A stretch of 64,000 bases of DNA, taken from positions 620,001-684,000 of the forward strand of contig NZ_CP044523.1 in NCBI RefSeq assembly GCF_008831545.1. Direction: 5' to 3'. Every line of letters begins with the position of its first letter. Position 1 is the stretch's first letter. Origin of the DNA: Halorussus halophilus. Lineage in GTDB: Archaea; Halobacteriota; Halobacteria; Halobacteriales; Haladaptataceae. Made by a program: the position numbers and the translations under genes. Positions 17,716-26,410 of this stretch are shown in pieces. Under the pieces are notes generated by a model. That model was not told the origin of the DNA, searched no databases, and saw only the letters and a program-made list of their open reading frames with translations.

Positions 17716-17949
17716 CGTCACGGGTTCTTCCTTACTCCAACGTAACGGTCGAACAAAGCATATAAACGGGTGAACGTTGCAGTAATTCGGACTGTTTCGA
17801 GATGCTTATCATTCTATTTATACACTCGGTGGGCGATATTACCACTTGCATTAAATTCGAGTGCCGCGCTTATGCATGCTCTAGAACGTCTTTACACGGT
17901 GTCTAAGAGGCGTCTCTCGTCTCCGACTTTCAGGGAGGGGGTCGAAGTG

Positions 17950-19080
17950 TCACCGGTGGCGCTCGATACAGTCGCCGACGCGGGCTAGTCCACCTTCTAA
18001 TTCGTCGCTGGGGAGGCCGAATCCGATTCGGAAGTAGTCGTCGTAGCCGAACAACTCGCCGGGTGCGAGGACGACACTCTCCTCTTCGGCGACTGCCCGA
18101 CAGAACTCCTCGCTCCCTGCGAAGCCGTCGGGCACCGAGACGAAGCCGTTGACGCCGACCGGGTCGCACCACGTCAGGTCGTACTCCACGACGAACTCCC
18201 TGACTCGCTCTCGATGGGTCTCGGCCAACTCGCGGTTCTCCTGCAGAATTGCGTTCTCCTGCTCACCGAGCGCCTGTCTTGCGACGTGCTGACCGATTTT
18301 CGACGGCGAGATGGTCGTGTAGTCTTTCCACTGCCACGCTCGCTCGACTACTGCTTCGGAGCCAGCGAGCCATCCGAACCGCAGTCCGGCGAGACCGTAG
18401 GCTTTCGTCAGACTCGTGGTGCTGATGCCGTACTCACCCATGCTCGCCACCGGGTCGATTGGTTCCTCGGCCAGCAGTCGGTACACTTCGTCACAGAGCA
18501 GGTACGCCCCGGCGTCCGCCGCGAGGTCGTAGAGTGCCTCGACTTTCTCCGTCGGGTGGTATCGCCCGGTCGGATTGTTCGGATTGTTCAGCACGACGAC
18601 GCTCGTCTCGGGGCGTATCGCGTCCGCGACGGCGTCCACGTTCAACTTCCAGTCCGGCGGTTCGAGCCAGACGCGCGTGACGTTACCGAGTGCGTCCGGC
18701 ACCGCGTGGAGCGCCTGATACGTCGGCGTGACGACGACGGCGTGTGGCTCTCGGGACGTACCGCTGGACGCGGAACGTGAACGGTACGCGGCGTCGCCAC
18801 CGACCGGATTCTCGTCCATCAGCGCGAGAAACGCCAGAAAGTTCGCCTCTTGGGTCCCGCAGGTGAACAGTACCTCGTCGGCACTGCGCTCGTAACGCTC
18901 GCCCACCTCCGCGCGGAAGTCGGGGTCGCCGTTCGTCGGGATGACGTAGCCCAACTTGCCGGGGTTCAACTCGAACCGAGAGGCGTCGAGGCTTCGGACG
19001 CCACTCTCGGCGAGCATGATGTCGGCCTCGTGTTCGTACTTTGCGAACCAGCGTTCGAGACCGAACGGTTCGATGTACAT
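17950..19080 (-). CDS. PLP-dependent aminotransferase, class I/II
   Basis: The 376-residue fold-type I aminotransferase contains VVLNNPNNPTGRYHPTEK (substrate/cofactor-binding NPNNPTG), LLCDEVYRLL (Asp that binds the pyridine nitrogen) and STTSLTKAYGLAGLRFGW, with the Schiff-base lysine in SLTKAYG. The C-terminal carboxylate-binding Arg is in DDYFRIGFG. The ATG at 19080 (MYIEPFGLERWFA) is preferred over an in-frame start at 19206. An insertion, AAYRSRSASSGTSREPHA, enlarges one surface loop. Substrate is not clear. The gene is divergent from the HMA-protein gene. Confidence 0.85.
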   Translation of the reverse strand: MYIEPFGLERWFAKYEHEADIMLAESGVRSLDASRFELNPGKLGYVIPTNGDPDFRAEVGERYERSADEVLFTCGTQEANFLAFLALMDENPVGGDAAYRSRSASSGTSREPHAVVVTPTYQALHAVPDALGNVTRVWLEPPDWKLNVDAVADAIRPETSVVVLNNPNNPTGRYHPTEKVEALYDLAADAGAYLLCDEVYRLLAEEPIDPVASMGEYGISTTSLTKAYGLAGLRFGWLAGSEAVVERAWQWKDYTTISPSKIGQHVARQALGEQENAILQENRELAETHRERVREFVVEYDLTWCDPVGVNGFVSVPDGFAGSEEFCRAVAEEESVVLAPGELFGYDDYFRIGFGLPSDELEGGLARVGDCIERHR

Positions 19081-19229
19081 ACCGGGAGTACGCGCCCGAG
19101 AGCGTAAAGCCACGGGAAGGGGCAGTCCTTCGAAGCGGAGCGATAATTCGAAATACCCTGAAAATCCACTGTAAATTCCTAGCCTAAAATATGAAATTAA
19201 GTCCATAGCGCCCGTCGTACCGAGTGGAC

Positions 19230-19433
19230 ATGGAGCAATACACTGTCCCCGTTACGGGCATGGTCTGCAAGAGCTGTGAGAACGTCGTCCGGCAGGAAAT
19301 CACCGCGCTCTCCGGCGTCGCGTCGGTAGACCCGGACGCGACCGGCGGCGAAGTGACGGTCCAGGGCGAACCGACCACCGAACCGCGGGTTCGGCAGGCA
19401 ATCGAAGAAATCGGCTACGCCGTCGGCGAGTAG
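19230..19433 (+). CDS. Heavy-metal-associated (HMA) domain protein, small metallochaperone-like
   Basis: The protein is 67 residues: MEQYTVPVTGMVCKSCENVV with the metal-binding CxxC (Cys-Lys-Ser-Cys) in loop 1, then a beta-alpha-beta pattern ending IEEIGYAVGE. This is the CopZ/Atx1-type fold that carries Cu(I) or similar soft metals. A GTG six bases upstream would add two residues. It lies 67 bases before a 43-residue coding region and the DUF2182 membrane protein, which suggests a small metal-handling cluster. Confidence 0.85.
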   Translation: MEQYTVPVTGMVCKSCENVVRQEITALSGVASVDPDATGGEVTVQGEPTTEPRVRQAIEEIGYAVGE

Positions 19434-19500
19434 CGACACGAGTTCGCTCGCGGTCTCCGCTGTACTTTCCGCGAACATTTCGGCGACGAGGAAACTCGGT

Positions 19501-19632
19501 ATGCACCAACGCATTCGACACCACTACGACGGGATGTACTGGCAACCAATCGTCACCAGCGGCCGGACAGTCAGCGAACTGGTACGCGAGGCACGACTCT
19601 GGTTCGACGTCGTGGGAGGCGGCCGCCGATGA
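19501..19632 (+). CDS. 43-residue microprotein translationally coupled to DUF2182 gene
   Basis: The ATG at 19501 opens a 43-residue frame starting MHQRIRHHYDGMYW and ending in GGGRR. Its stop codon overlaps the ATG of the downstream gene as ATGA (19629-19632), the usual sign of translational coupling. The N-terminus is rich in His, Arg and aromatic residues, and the middle (TVSELVREARLWFDV) looks like one amphipathic helix. No family is recognised. A role with the DUF2182 protein is inferred only from the overlap. Confidence 0.55.
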   Translation: MHQRIRHHYDGMYWQPIVTSGRTVSELVREARLWFDVVGGGRR

Positions 19633-20471
19633 GCACGTCCATCGAGTCGGTCTTCGAGACCGAGTTGTTCGACGTATCGCTCGACAGGACGACCGCCGTC
19701 GTCGTCGCGATGCTCTCGTTCGACGCGCTCTGGTGGGTCCTGCTGTTCGACGGTCACGTCCCCATGCCCGGGACGATGTGGCTGATGAACCAAGGTATCC
19801 CGATGGCCGCGCCCGGTGCGATGGAACTCGGCGTCTTCCACGTCGGAAGCCTCGGCGCGCTCGTCGGCTACACGACGATGTGGGGCGTGATGATGTGGGC
19901 GATGATGCACCCCGCGATGACGCGGTTCACGCGAGACTACGCCGCCGCCCACGAAGGCTCCGACCGAAACGCGGCAGCCGCTCTCGGGTCGTTCATGACG
20001 AGCTATCTCGGCGTCTGGGCGCTGTCAGCAGTCATTCCGCTCGCCTTCCATGCAGTGCTTCCGGGCGGCATCTACGGCGTAACGGAAGCGCACGCGCCTC
20101 TCGTCTTGGGAAGTATACTGGTGCTGACTGGCTTCTATCAACTCTCGTCGTTCAAGCAGTCGCTCTTGCGGTCGTGCTGTTCGAGAGTCGAATCGCACGC
20201 AGACACGCCGGTCGAAGCTTTCGAAGAGGGGCTTCACCACGGCGTGAAATGCATCGCCATCTGTTTCGGCGTCTTCTTCCTCGTCGTGCCGTTCTTCGGC
20301 GAGATGAACTTCTTCTGGATGGTCGCGCTGACCGGCGTCATCACCCTCGAACGCATCCCCGTCTGGGGTCGTGAAGTCGCCACTGCGACCGGTGTGGTTT
20401 CCTTGCTCGCGGGACTGTTCGTCTTGCTCGCACAGCCGAGTTTGCCGGTGTCGTTCGCGATGGCGATGTAG
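19629..20471 (+). CDS. DUF2182 predicted metal-binding membrane protein
   Basis: The 280-residue protein has about six or seven membrane segments. Family landmarks are MMWAMMHPAMTRF (Met/His-rich membrane motif), YQLSSFKQSLLRSCCS, GVKCIAICFGVFF and the late Glu in LERIPVWG. DUF2182 proteins are described as predicted metal-binding integral membrane proteins without a proven reaction. The many Met, Cys and His residues in membrane segments fit soft-metal (copper-like) handling. Context agrees: an HMA metallochaperone-like protein and a coupled microprotein lie directly upstream. Confidence 0.85.
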   Translation: MSTSIESVFETELFDVSLDRTTAVVVAMLSFDALWWVLLFDGHVPMPGTMWLMNQGIPMAAPGAMELGVFHVGSLGALVGYTTMWGVMMWAMMHPAMTRFTRDYAAAHEGSDRNAAAALGSFMTSYLGVWALSAVIPLAFHAVLPGGIYGVTEAHAPLVLGSILVLTGFYQLSSFKQSLLRSCCSRVESHADTPVEAFEEGLHHGVKCIAICFGVFFLVVPFFGEMNFFWMVALTGVITLERIPVWGREVATATGVVSLLAGLFVLLAQPSLPVSFAMAM

Positions 20472-20515
20472 CGCGGGAGTTTCTTTTCTCTCGACAGAAG
20501 GAGTCGAACGCCGAC

Positions 20516-22186
20516 TTACTCTCCGTCCCGTCGTCGCATCTCGTGGCGGGTGAACTGTGGCGTCGCCCGGATTCCACGACGCTTGCGGAAGCTCCGGTAG
20601 AGAAGCAAGCCGATAGTCGCCGAGAAGGCTCCCATGACGGCGGCCGGTTCGACGCCCGTCGTGGCGTAGAGATACGAGGTCGAGAAGATGCCCGCGGCCA
20701 TCAGCAGACCGTAGACGAGTCGCTTGGCGAGTTTGTCGAAGACGTTGTTGCCGTCCTCGATGTCGGTGCGAACGTAAAGGTCGTCGCGGTCGATTCTGTC
20801 GAGGGTGCGCTCTAACTTCGGCGGCACGCGAATCGAGGACTGAATCGACTGCTGGACCTGGTCGCCCGCTTCGCCGACGAACTGCTTGATGGACTCCTCG
20901 CGGTAGCCTTGCTCGGTCAAGTAATCGGTCGCAACCGAGATGAAGTCGAAGTCCGGGTCGAGCGTGACGCAGACGCCCTCTACGACGGTCGCCACGCGCA
21001 ACACGAGCGCGAGATTCGAGGGGAGTCGAAGCGGGAACTCGTAGATGGTGTCTTCGACCTGCGAGACGATTTGCTGGACGCGGTAGGTCTCGATGTCTTC
21101 GCCGCGGGCGTCCTCGATGGCGAGTTCCATCACTTTCCCCATCGTTGCCCGGTCGGCCTCGGGGCTCAGGGTGCCCATCTCGACCAGCGCGTCCAGAATT
21201 CCGTCGATGTCCTGATTTGCGACGGCGACGTAGAAGTCGATTATCTTGCGCTGGATGAACTCGTCCACGCGGCCGGACATCCCGAAGTCGTAGAAGACGA
21301 TGGTGCCGTCCGACTGCACTGAGAGGTTGCCCGGGTGCGGGTCGGCGTGGAAGACACCGTCCTCCAACAGCATCTGGAGGTACGCCTCCTGCAGTGTGAC
21401 GGCCAACTCGTGGCGGTCGATGTCCATAGCGTCGAGTTCCGACACGTCGTTTATCTTCGTGCCGCCGATGTACTGCATCGTCAATATCCGCGGCCCGGAG
21501 TGGGAATCGATGACCTCCGGAATCGCAACGTCCTCGTTACCCTCGAAGTTCGCCCGAATCTCTTCGAGCATCGTCGCCTCCCGACTGTAGTCCATCTCCT
21601 CGCGGATGGTCTTGGAGAACTCGTCGGCCAGATTTTCGAGCGAGAAGGCCCGACCTTGCCCGATGAACCGCATCAGAAGCGGGAGCGACCAGCGGATGAC
21701 TCGCAGGTCGGCTTCCACGAGGTCCTCGATGCCCGGCCGCCTGACCTTCACTGCGACATCTCGGCCATCGAGTTCGGCAGTGTAGACCTGCCCGAGACTC
21801 GCGCCGCTGATGGCCTCCGTGTCGAACTCGTCGAAGTACTCTTCGACGGGTCCTAACTCGGCCTCGATGACCTGCTCGGCCCTGCTCCACTCCGCGGGCG
21901 GCACCTCGTCTTGGAGTTGTGCGAGTTCGTCCACGTACTCGGGCGGCAGGATGTCGGGGCGCGTCGAGAGCAGTTGCCCGAGTTTGATGAACGTCGGACC
22001 GAGTGTCAGAAACGACTCTAGGAGCGTGTTCGCTCGTTCGACGCGCGTCTCGCTACTGACCTGCCGCGACCCGCCGAACAGCAGGAACCGGCGGCGGTCG
22101 CGGGCGTAACTCAACAGCAGCGGGAGGAAGTGGTACGCGACGACGAAGAATCGCCGGTACGCACGGAGGTTCACCAGAGTGACCAC
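20516..22186 (-). CDS. ABC1/UbiB/AarF family atypical kinase
   Basis: The 556-residue protein carries the UbiB signature GPTFIKLGQLLSTRPDILP (KxGQ motif), the Ala/Gly-rich nucleotide loop SGASLGQVYTAELDGR, the invariant lysine in VAVKVRRPG, VFHADPHPGNLSV (catalytic loop) and FYDFGM (DFG-like). Two hydrophobic helices close the C-terminus. UbiB-type proteins bind ATP and assist isoprenoid-lipid or quinone metabolism at the membrane. The archaeal role is unknown. The start codon is GTG, 8 bases after the stop of the Hsp20 gene on the same strand, so the two are probably co-transcribed. Confidence 0.88.
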   Translation of the reverse strand: MVTLVNLRAYRRFFVVAYHFLPLLLSYARDRRRFLLFGGSRQVSSETRVERANTLLESFLTLGPTFIKLGQLLSTRPDILPPEYVDELAQLQDEVPPAEWSRAEQVIEAELGPVEEYFDEFDTEAISGASLGQVYTAELDGRDVAVKVRRPGIEDLVEADLRVIRWSLPLLMRFIGQGRAFSLENLADEFSKTIREEMDYSREATMLEEIRANFEGNEDVAIPEVIDSHSGPRILTMQYIGGTKINDVSELDAMDIDRHELAVTLQEAYLQMLLEDGVFHADPHPGNLSVQSDGTIVFYDFGMSGRVDEFIQRKIIDFYVAVANQDIDGILDALVEMGTLSPEADRATMGKVMELAIEDARGEDIETYRVQQIVSQVEDTIYEFPLRLPSNLALVLRVATVVEGVCVTLDPDFDFISVATDYLTEQGYREESIKQFVGEAGDQVQQSIQSSIRVPPKLERTLDRIDRDDLYVRTDIEDGNNVFDKLAKRLVYGLLMAAGIFSTSYLYATTGVEPAAVMGAFSATIGLLLYRSFRKRRGIRATPQFTRHEMRRRDGE

Positions 22187-22194
22187 CCTCGCGG

Positions 22195-22551
22195 TCAGCG
22201 ACCCGTGATGGGAACGTCCCGGTCGGGTGCCGCTTCGCGCTTGGGGAGGCGAAGTTCGAGGACACCCCGGTCGATGACCGCTTCCGCGTCCGCCCCGGTC
22301 GCGTCCGGCGGCAGGGGCAGGTCGGCGTCGAGGAACAGCGAGCGTTCCTCTTGGAGGTAGGAGAACTCGATGGGCACGTCCTTTTCGCGGCGCGCCTCGA
22401 TTTCGAGACGGCCGTCTACGACGCTCACGTCTATCGTCTCCTCGCTGGCACCCGGCAGGTCGATGACGAGGAGGTACTCCTCCTCGCTCTCCAGCAGGTC
22501 GGCGAAGACGGCGTCGGGCAACTCGCGCATGGCCTCACGCAGCGCTGACAT
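22195..22551 (-). CDS. hsp20: Small heat-shock protein, Hsp20/alpha-crystallin family
   Basis: The 118-residue protein from the ATG at 22551 (MSALREAMRELPDAVF) contains an alpha-crystallin domain (YLLVIDLPGASEETIDVSVV, then RLEIEARRE and LFLDADLPLPPDATGADAE) and the closing GVLELRLPK. The short Arg-rich end contains PITGR, which resembles the C-terminal I-x-I/V oligomerisation tail. Such proteins hold unfolding proteins under stress. The gene precedes the UbiB-like kinase gene. Confidence 0.88.
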   Translation of the reverse strand: MSALREAMRELPDAVFADLLESEEEYLLVIDLPGASEETIDVSVVDGRLEIEARREKDVPIEFSYLQEERSLFLDADLPLPPDATGADAEAVIDRGVLELRLPKREAAPDRDVPITGR

Positions 22552-22751
22552 ACCTTCCTGTTGGGACGCAGGGGCGAAAAATGGTGTGGGTCCGGACTGG
22601 GTTGCCTCTTCGGGGTTAGACGAACAGATAGTCAGCGACTCCGAGGCGAACATAGTCGAGAGTTGTACGAAGGTTGTCAAAAGCGTTCTCGCCGACTCCG
22701 CAACGACCCCTGTCCACACGTTTTTACACGATAGCGCGCCAACGCTACCTC

Positions 22752-23987
22752 ATGAGCGACCACCAGCCGGACCGCAAACGGTCTGGCTTCAAGGACAAAA
22801 AGAGACTTGGCGAGGCTCGCGAGCGTTTCCTCTCTACGGTTTCTACGCACGACCGAACCGAGGAGATTCCACTCGAATCGGCCGACGGCCGCGCGCTCGC
22901 CGAGGAACTCGTCGCCGCGCGGAACGTCCCACACTACTCCCGAGCGGCGATGGACGGCTACGCGGTGCGCGCCGCCGACACCTTCGGGGCGAGCGACCGT
23001 TCACCCGAGATTCTGCGGGAAGTGGAGAGAGAATCTGGAGAAGTCCCTCCCAACGGAGCCATTCGCGTCCACACGGGGAGCGAACTCCCGGCAGGTGCCG
23101 ACAGCGTGGTGATGATAGAACAGGCCGACGAGTTTGGCGACGAAATCGAAATCTTCGACGCCGTTGCGGAGGGCGAGAACGTCGCGCCAATCGGCGAGGA
23201 CGTAGAGCGAGACCAGCACCTCTACGACGCGGGCCACCAGCTCCGGCCCTCCGACTTGGGGATGCTCAAGGCTGTCGGCGTCGAAACTGTCGAGGTCTAC
23301 GAAAAGCCCTCCGTATCCGTAATACCGACTGGCGAGGAACTCGTCCAGTCGGACCCCGACCCCGGCGAGGTAATCGAGACCAACGGCCTGACGATTTCGA
23401 ACTACGTCGAGAGATGGGGCGGCGACGCGGACTATCATAACGTCGTCACCGACGACGAAGACGCCCTGCGCGAAACTATCGAAGCAAACCTCGACGCAGA
23501 CGTCGTCGTCACGACCGGTGGGTCCTCTGTCGGCGAGCGAGACCTGCTTCCGGAAGTCGTCGCCGACCTCGGCGAAATAGTCTTCCACGGCGTCGCGCTG
23601 AAACCCGGCCACCCAGTCGCGGCGGGCGTCGTCGAAGACACTCCTATCGTCGTGTTGCCGGGGTACCCAGTGGCCTGCATCATCAACGCGGTACAGTTCC
23701 TTCGCCCCGTCCTGAAGCGCGTCGGTGGCCTCCCAGAGGTTGACCACCCGAGCACGGAAGCACGACTCTCGCGCAAGATTCGAAGCGAACCCGGAATCAG
23801 GACTTTCGCGCGCGTCGAGTTAGAGGAGAGCGAAGGCGACACCCTCGCAACCCCGACCCGTGCGAGCGGGTCCGGCGTCCTATCCAGCGTCGCCCTCGCA
23901 GATGGTTGGGTCGAAGTACCCGAATCTCGCGAGGGTATCCCGGAAGGTGAACAGGTCCCCGTGCAGAACTGGGAGTGGTCGGCCTAA
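22752..23987 (+). CDS. moeA: Molybdopterin molybdenumtransferase MoeA
   Basis: The enzyme inserts molybdate (or tungstate) into adenylated molybdopterin in the last step of cofactor synthesis. The 411-residue protein has SRAAMDGYAVRAADT (the MoeA DGYA motif), RVHTGSELPAGADSVVMIE, VIPTGEELV, VTTGGSSVGERDLL and the GYPVA block VLPGYPVACI, in the usual order, plus a C-terminal domain IV. The N-terminal MSDHQPDRKRSGFKDKKRL is an archaeal basic extension. Its last four bases overlap the convergent membrane-protein gene. Confidence 0.94.
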   Translation: MSDHQPDRKRSGFKDKKRLGEARERFLSTVSTHDRTEEIPLESADGRALAEELVAARNVPHYSRAAMDGYAVRAADTFGASDRSPEILREVERESGEVPPNGAIRVHTGSELPAGADSVVMIEQADEFGDEIEIFDAVAEGENVAPIGEDVERDQHLYDAGHQLRPSDLGMLKAVGVETVEVYEKPSVSVIPTGEELVQSDPDPGEVIETNGLTISNYVERWGGDADYHNVVTDDEDALRETIEANLDADVVVTTGGSSVGERDLLPEVVADLGEIVFHGVALKPGHPVAAGVVEDTPIVVLPGYPVACIINAVQFLRPVLKRVGGLPEVDHPSTEARLSRKIRSEPGIRTFARVELEESEGDTLATPTRASGSGVLSSVALADGWVEVPESREGIPEGEQVPVQNWEWSA

Positions 23988-24397
23988 CGGGTGAGAATCA
24001 GGACGCTGACCGCGGCGACGGCGAGATGCATCGCCGCGAGGGTAACCAAGACCGCTCCTGTCACGCCGGGCAGTCCCGGAGCGACCGTGACTACTGGCAC
24101 GAGCGAGACCAACAGCACGAGACCAGCAATCACGACGAAGGTCCGATTCGGTCGAGAAGCGACGCGCGTCAATACACCGTAGACGACCGTCGCGCCTACC
24201 GCACCGACGACCGAACTGGTGAGAATCGGGTCGAGTTGCATCGGGTCAGCCGTCTCGGGAACACCGAGCGAGACGGCGACGGTTCGGACGACGGCGACGG
24301 CGACCATCGCGGCGACGACAGCCACCGAACCTCGTTTCAGTAGTTGCTCTCGCGTCGGTGCCGTCACCGCCGCGGATTCGGTCGTTGCGGACGCCAT
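23984..24397 (-). CDS. Four-span membrane protein (DUF6069-like)
   Basis: The protein is 137 residues from the ATG at 24397 (MASATTESAAVTAP). A polar N-terminus is followed by four hydrophobic segments (VAVVAAMVAVAVVRTVAVSL; SSVVGAVGATVVYGVL; VVIAGLVLLVSLVPVV; AVLVTLAAMHLAVAAVSVLIL). The layout, with a conserved His in AAMHLA, resembles the DUF6069 family, whose function is unknown. The family call is from memory of its layout and less certain than the membrane topology. It ends convergently with moeA with a 4-base overlap. Confidence 0.65.
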   Translation of the reverse strand: MASATTESAAVTAPTREQLLKRGSVAVVAAMVAVAVVRTVAVSLGVPETADPMQLDPILTSSVVGAVGATVVYGVLTRVASRPNRTFVVIAGLVLLVSLVPVVTVAPGLPGVTGAVLVTLAAMHLAVAAVSVLILTR

Positions 24398-24440
24398 AGC
24401 ACCAGCCCCAACGGCGATACTCAAAGCTCTATCGTCGTCG

Positions 24441-25199
24441 CTACAATCGACGCGGCGTCCGAATCGTGAACCGGGACTGCGGCGAGTAGCGAACCAGCGG
24501 GTCTCCGTCGGGTGCTGGCAGTCCGGCCGCTTCGAAGAGCGAGTCGGCGTGCACCGAAGCTTCGACCGAGCAGAGTCGCCACGGCGCGTGTTCCACGCGA
24601 GCACACCAGGCCGACCCGCCGCGGACGACGTAGAGCCGATACCGTTCGGTCAGGAAGTCGTCCAAACTGTCCGGTTCGGCGAGCGACGGTCGGCCAATCG
24701 GTCGGTAGGTCGCCGCGAACCGAGCGGACGGCGACTCACGCGCAGACGGGGATTCACGCGCAGAGTCGTCCTCGCCGTGGTCGCGCTCGCAGACAAACCG
24801 GCAGGTCGGCGCGTCGGTAGTTTGGGACCCTTCGAGGTCGTAATCCTTCTCGAAGTCGATGTCCGCACGGTAGTACGGAAGCCCGTACAGCGAGCGCGCG
24901 ACCCGGACGCCGAGGCCGGACGAGGTGTCGAGACTCAGAAAGTAGACGCCGGGGCGACCGTCGTACTCGACGTAGGTTCGCAGGTTGACCTGCCGGAAAT
25001 CCATGCCGACCGAGTCGGGGAAGACGTGGGGGCGACTCGCCTCCACGACCGAGGGGAGCGCGGAGACCCACGCCGACCCGTCGCGGCAGTCCAAATCGAG
25101 CGCGTCGGGGACGAGCGGGCGAACGCGACTCGGGTCCATCGACCAGTGGGCGAACAACCCGTCGCGCCACGTCAACTCGATTGCCGGGAAGTCCCGCAT
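24441..25199 (-). CDS. DUF2071 family protein
   Basis: The 252-residue protein starts MRDFPAIELTWRDGLFAHW and contains WSMDPSRVRPLVPDALDLD, VNLRTYVEYDGRPGVYFLSLD and YGLPYYRADI, all DUF2071 (acetoacetate-decarboxylase-like fold) landmarks. No activity has been proven for the family. A recent in-frame duplication of an 18-base unit near 24740 gives the repeated residues RESPSARESPSA in a loop. The ATG at 25199 was chosen over one at 25223 because the family begins near MRDFPAI. Confidence 0.8.
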   Translation of the reverse strand: MRDFPAIELTWRDGLFAHWSMDPSRVRPLVPDALDLDCRDGSAWVSALPSVVEASRPHVFPDSVGMDFRQVNLRTYVEYDGRPGVYFLSLDTSSGLGVRVARSLYGLPYYRADIDFEKDYDLEGSQTTDAPTCRFVCERDHGEDDSARESPSARESPSARFAATYRPIGRPSLAEPDSLDDFLTERYRLYVVRGGSAWCARVEHAPWRLCSVEASVHADSLFEAAGLPAPDGDPLVRYSPQSRFTIRTPRRL

Positions 25200-25283
25200 G
25201 GGTGGCCGTAGGCGTTCCGACAATATAGGCGATTAGGCGGTTGCTCGCGTCGAACCGAGGTGGACACCACCGCAACCGACGAG

Positions 25284-25327
25284 CTTATTAACGATTACAC
25301 TCGAGTTAATAGCGAGATCGTTATTAA
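25284..25327. promoter_or_regulatory. Palindromic operator overlapping the ZIP transporter promoter
   Basis: Bases 25306-25327 form an imperfect palindrome of 22 bases with 18 of 22 positions symmetric (half-sites TTAATAgCGA and TCGtTATTAA). A third half-site, TTATTAACGA (25284-25293), lies upstream. The TTATTAAT at 25321-25328, about 25 bases before the ATG at 25350, is a good archaeal TATA box, so a bound protein would block transcription. A metal-responsive repressor of the DtxR/SirR type is the natural candidate for a ZIP gene, but this is inference. Confidence 0.6.
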
Positions 25328-25349
25328 TGCGCCTGAAGGAGTTAACAAC

Positions 25350-26186
25350 ATGAACGTTTCGCGGTTCGGTCTCGCGGGTGTCGTCTTGCTGGCGCTGCTG
25401 ACGCCAATCGCGCTCGTCTCGGGAGTCACCAAAGTCGTCGGCATCGCGTGGGTCGCGTTCGCGGCGATGGGCGGCGCGGCCTACCTCGGCGGCCAGTCGG
25501 GAGAATCAGCCAGTGCGAAGCATCTCGTCTGGGGCTACGGGCTAGCCAGCGGCGCGATGATAACCAGCGCGGCGGTGTTCTTGGTGCCCGGAGCCATCGA
25601 CCACCATCCAAAGTTCGGCGGCTTCGGCATCGCACTCGGCGTGCTTGTCGGCTTCTCCGCGCACACCTTGGGCCACCGGGCGAGCCACGCGGACTTCGAC
25701 TTGCCGCTCGACCACACTGCCGCAGAGCTAACCGCCCACTCGCTCGCTGCCGGAGCCATCATCGGTCTGGTCTACGGCAACATGCCCGAACTCGGTGTTC
25801 TGCTCGGACTGGCAATCGTCTCCCACAAGGGTCCGGCCGGGTACGCCGCCGCCCATCGACTCCGGCGCTCGGGCAAGACCGTCTCCGTTCTGTTGTTCCC
25901 CGCCGCGGGGGTCGGGTTGACGGCGATTCCGGCGGCGCTGCTCGAACTGCCGAGTAGTGGTCCGGTCAACGGCGTCGTCTTCGGCTTCGCGGCTGGCGTC
26001 TTTCTTCACGTCGCCATGGACTTCCTCCCGAAGTGCGAACTCGGCGGCGACGTGTACGAAGTCGCGTCGGTGTCCGACAACGCCCACGCCCTGCTCGACC
26101 AACTGCGAACGCGGGCCGTAATGAGTACCGGAATCGGCGGACTCGCGGTGTTTCTGGCGTGGCTGGTCGTCCGTCCGGGTCCCTGA
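25350..26186 (+). CDS. ZIP family metal (zinc-type) transporter
   Basis: The 278-residue protein has about eight hydrophobic segments. The transmembrane helix 4 motif HSLAAGAIIGLVYGN and helix 5 motif VSHKGPAGYAAAHRL correspond to the HSxxxG and HKxPEG metal-binding motifs of ZIP transporters. Here the HKxPEG glutamate is Ala (HKGPAG), a variation that could alter metal preference. ZIPs bring Zn2+ or other divalent cations into the cytoplasm. The ATG at 25350 follows a GAAGGAG ribosome-binding sequence. A palindromic operator overlaps its promoter. Confidence 0.85.
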   Translation: MNVSRFGLAGVVLLALLTPIALVSGVTKVVGIAWVAFAAMGGAAYLGGQSGESASAKHLVWGYGLASGAMITSAAVFLVPGAIDHHPKFGGFGIALGVLVGFSAHTLGHRASHADFDLPLDHTAAELTAHSLAAGAIIGLVYGNMPELGVLLGLAIVSHKGPAGYAAAHRLRRSGKTVSVLLFPAAGVGLTAIPAALLELPSSGPVNGVVFGFAAGVFLHVAMDFLPKCELGGDVYEVASVSDNAHALLDQLRTRAVMSTGIGGLAVFLAWLVVRPGP

Positions 26187-26410
26187 TTGGTCGCTGTTCT
26201 GACCTCCGTTCGCCGCGCGTCTGACGAATCTTGAAGGGCAGAAACGTTGTCGTCTATCGTATGGCCGCGCGTGCTGGGAACGATGCTGAGTCACTAGCAC
26301 ACTGTTACGGGAAGCGAGTACTGCCGACTAGCCTGCGACCGAGCGTCCAGTACCGGTCGCCGAGAGAACTCTTCGTCGCGTACTCGCCCGTCCACTTCGC
26401 CAACGGAGAC

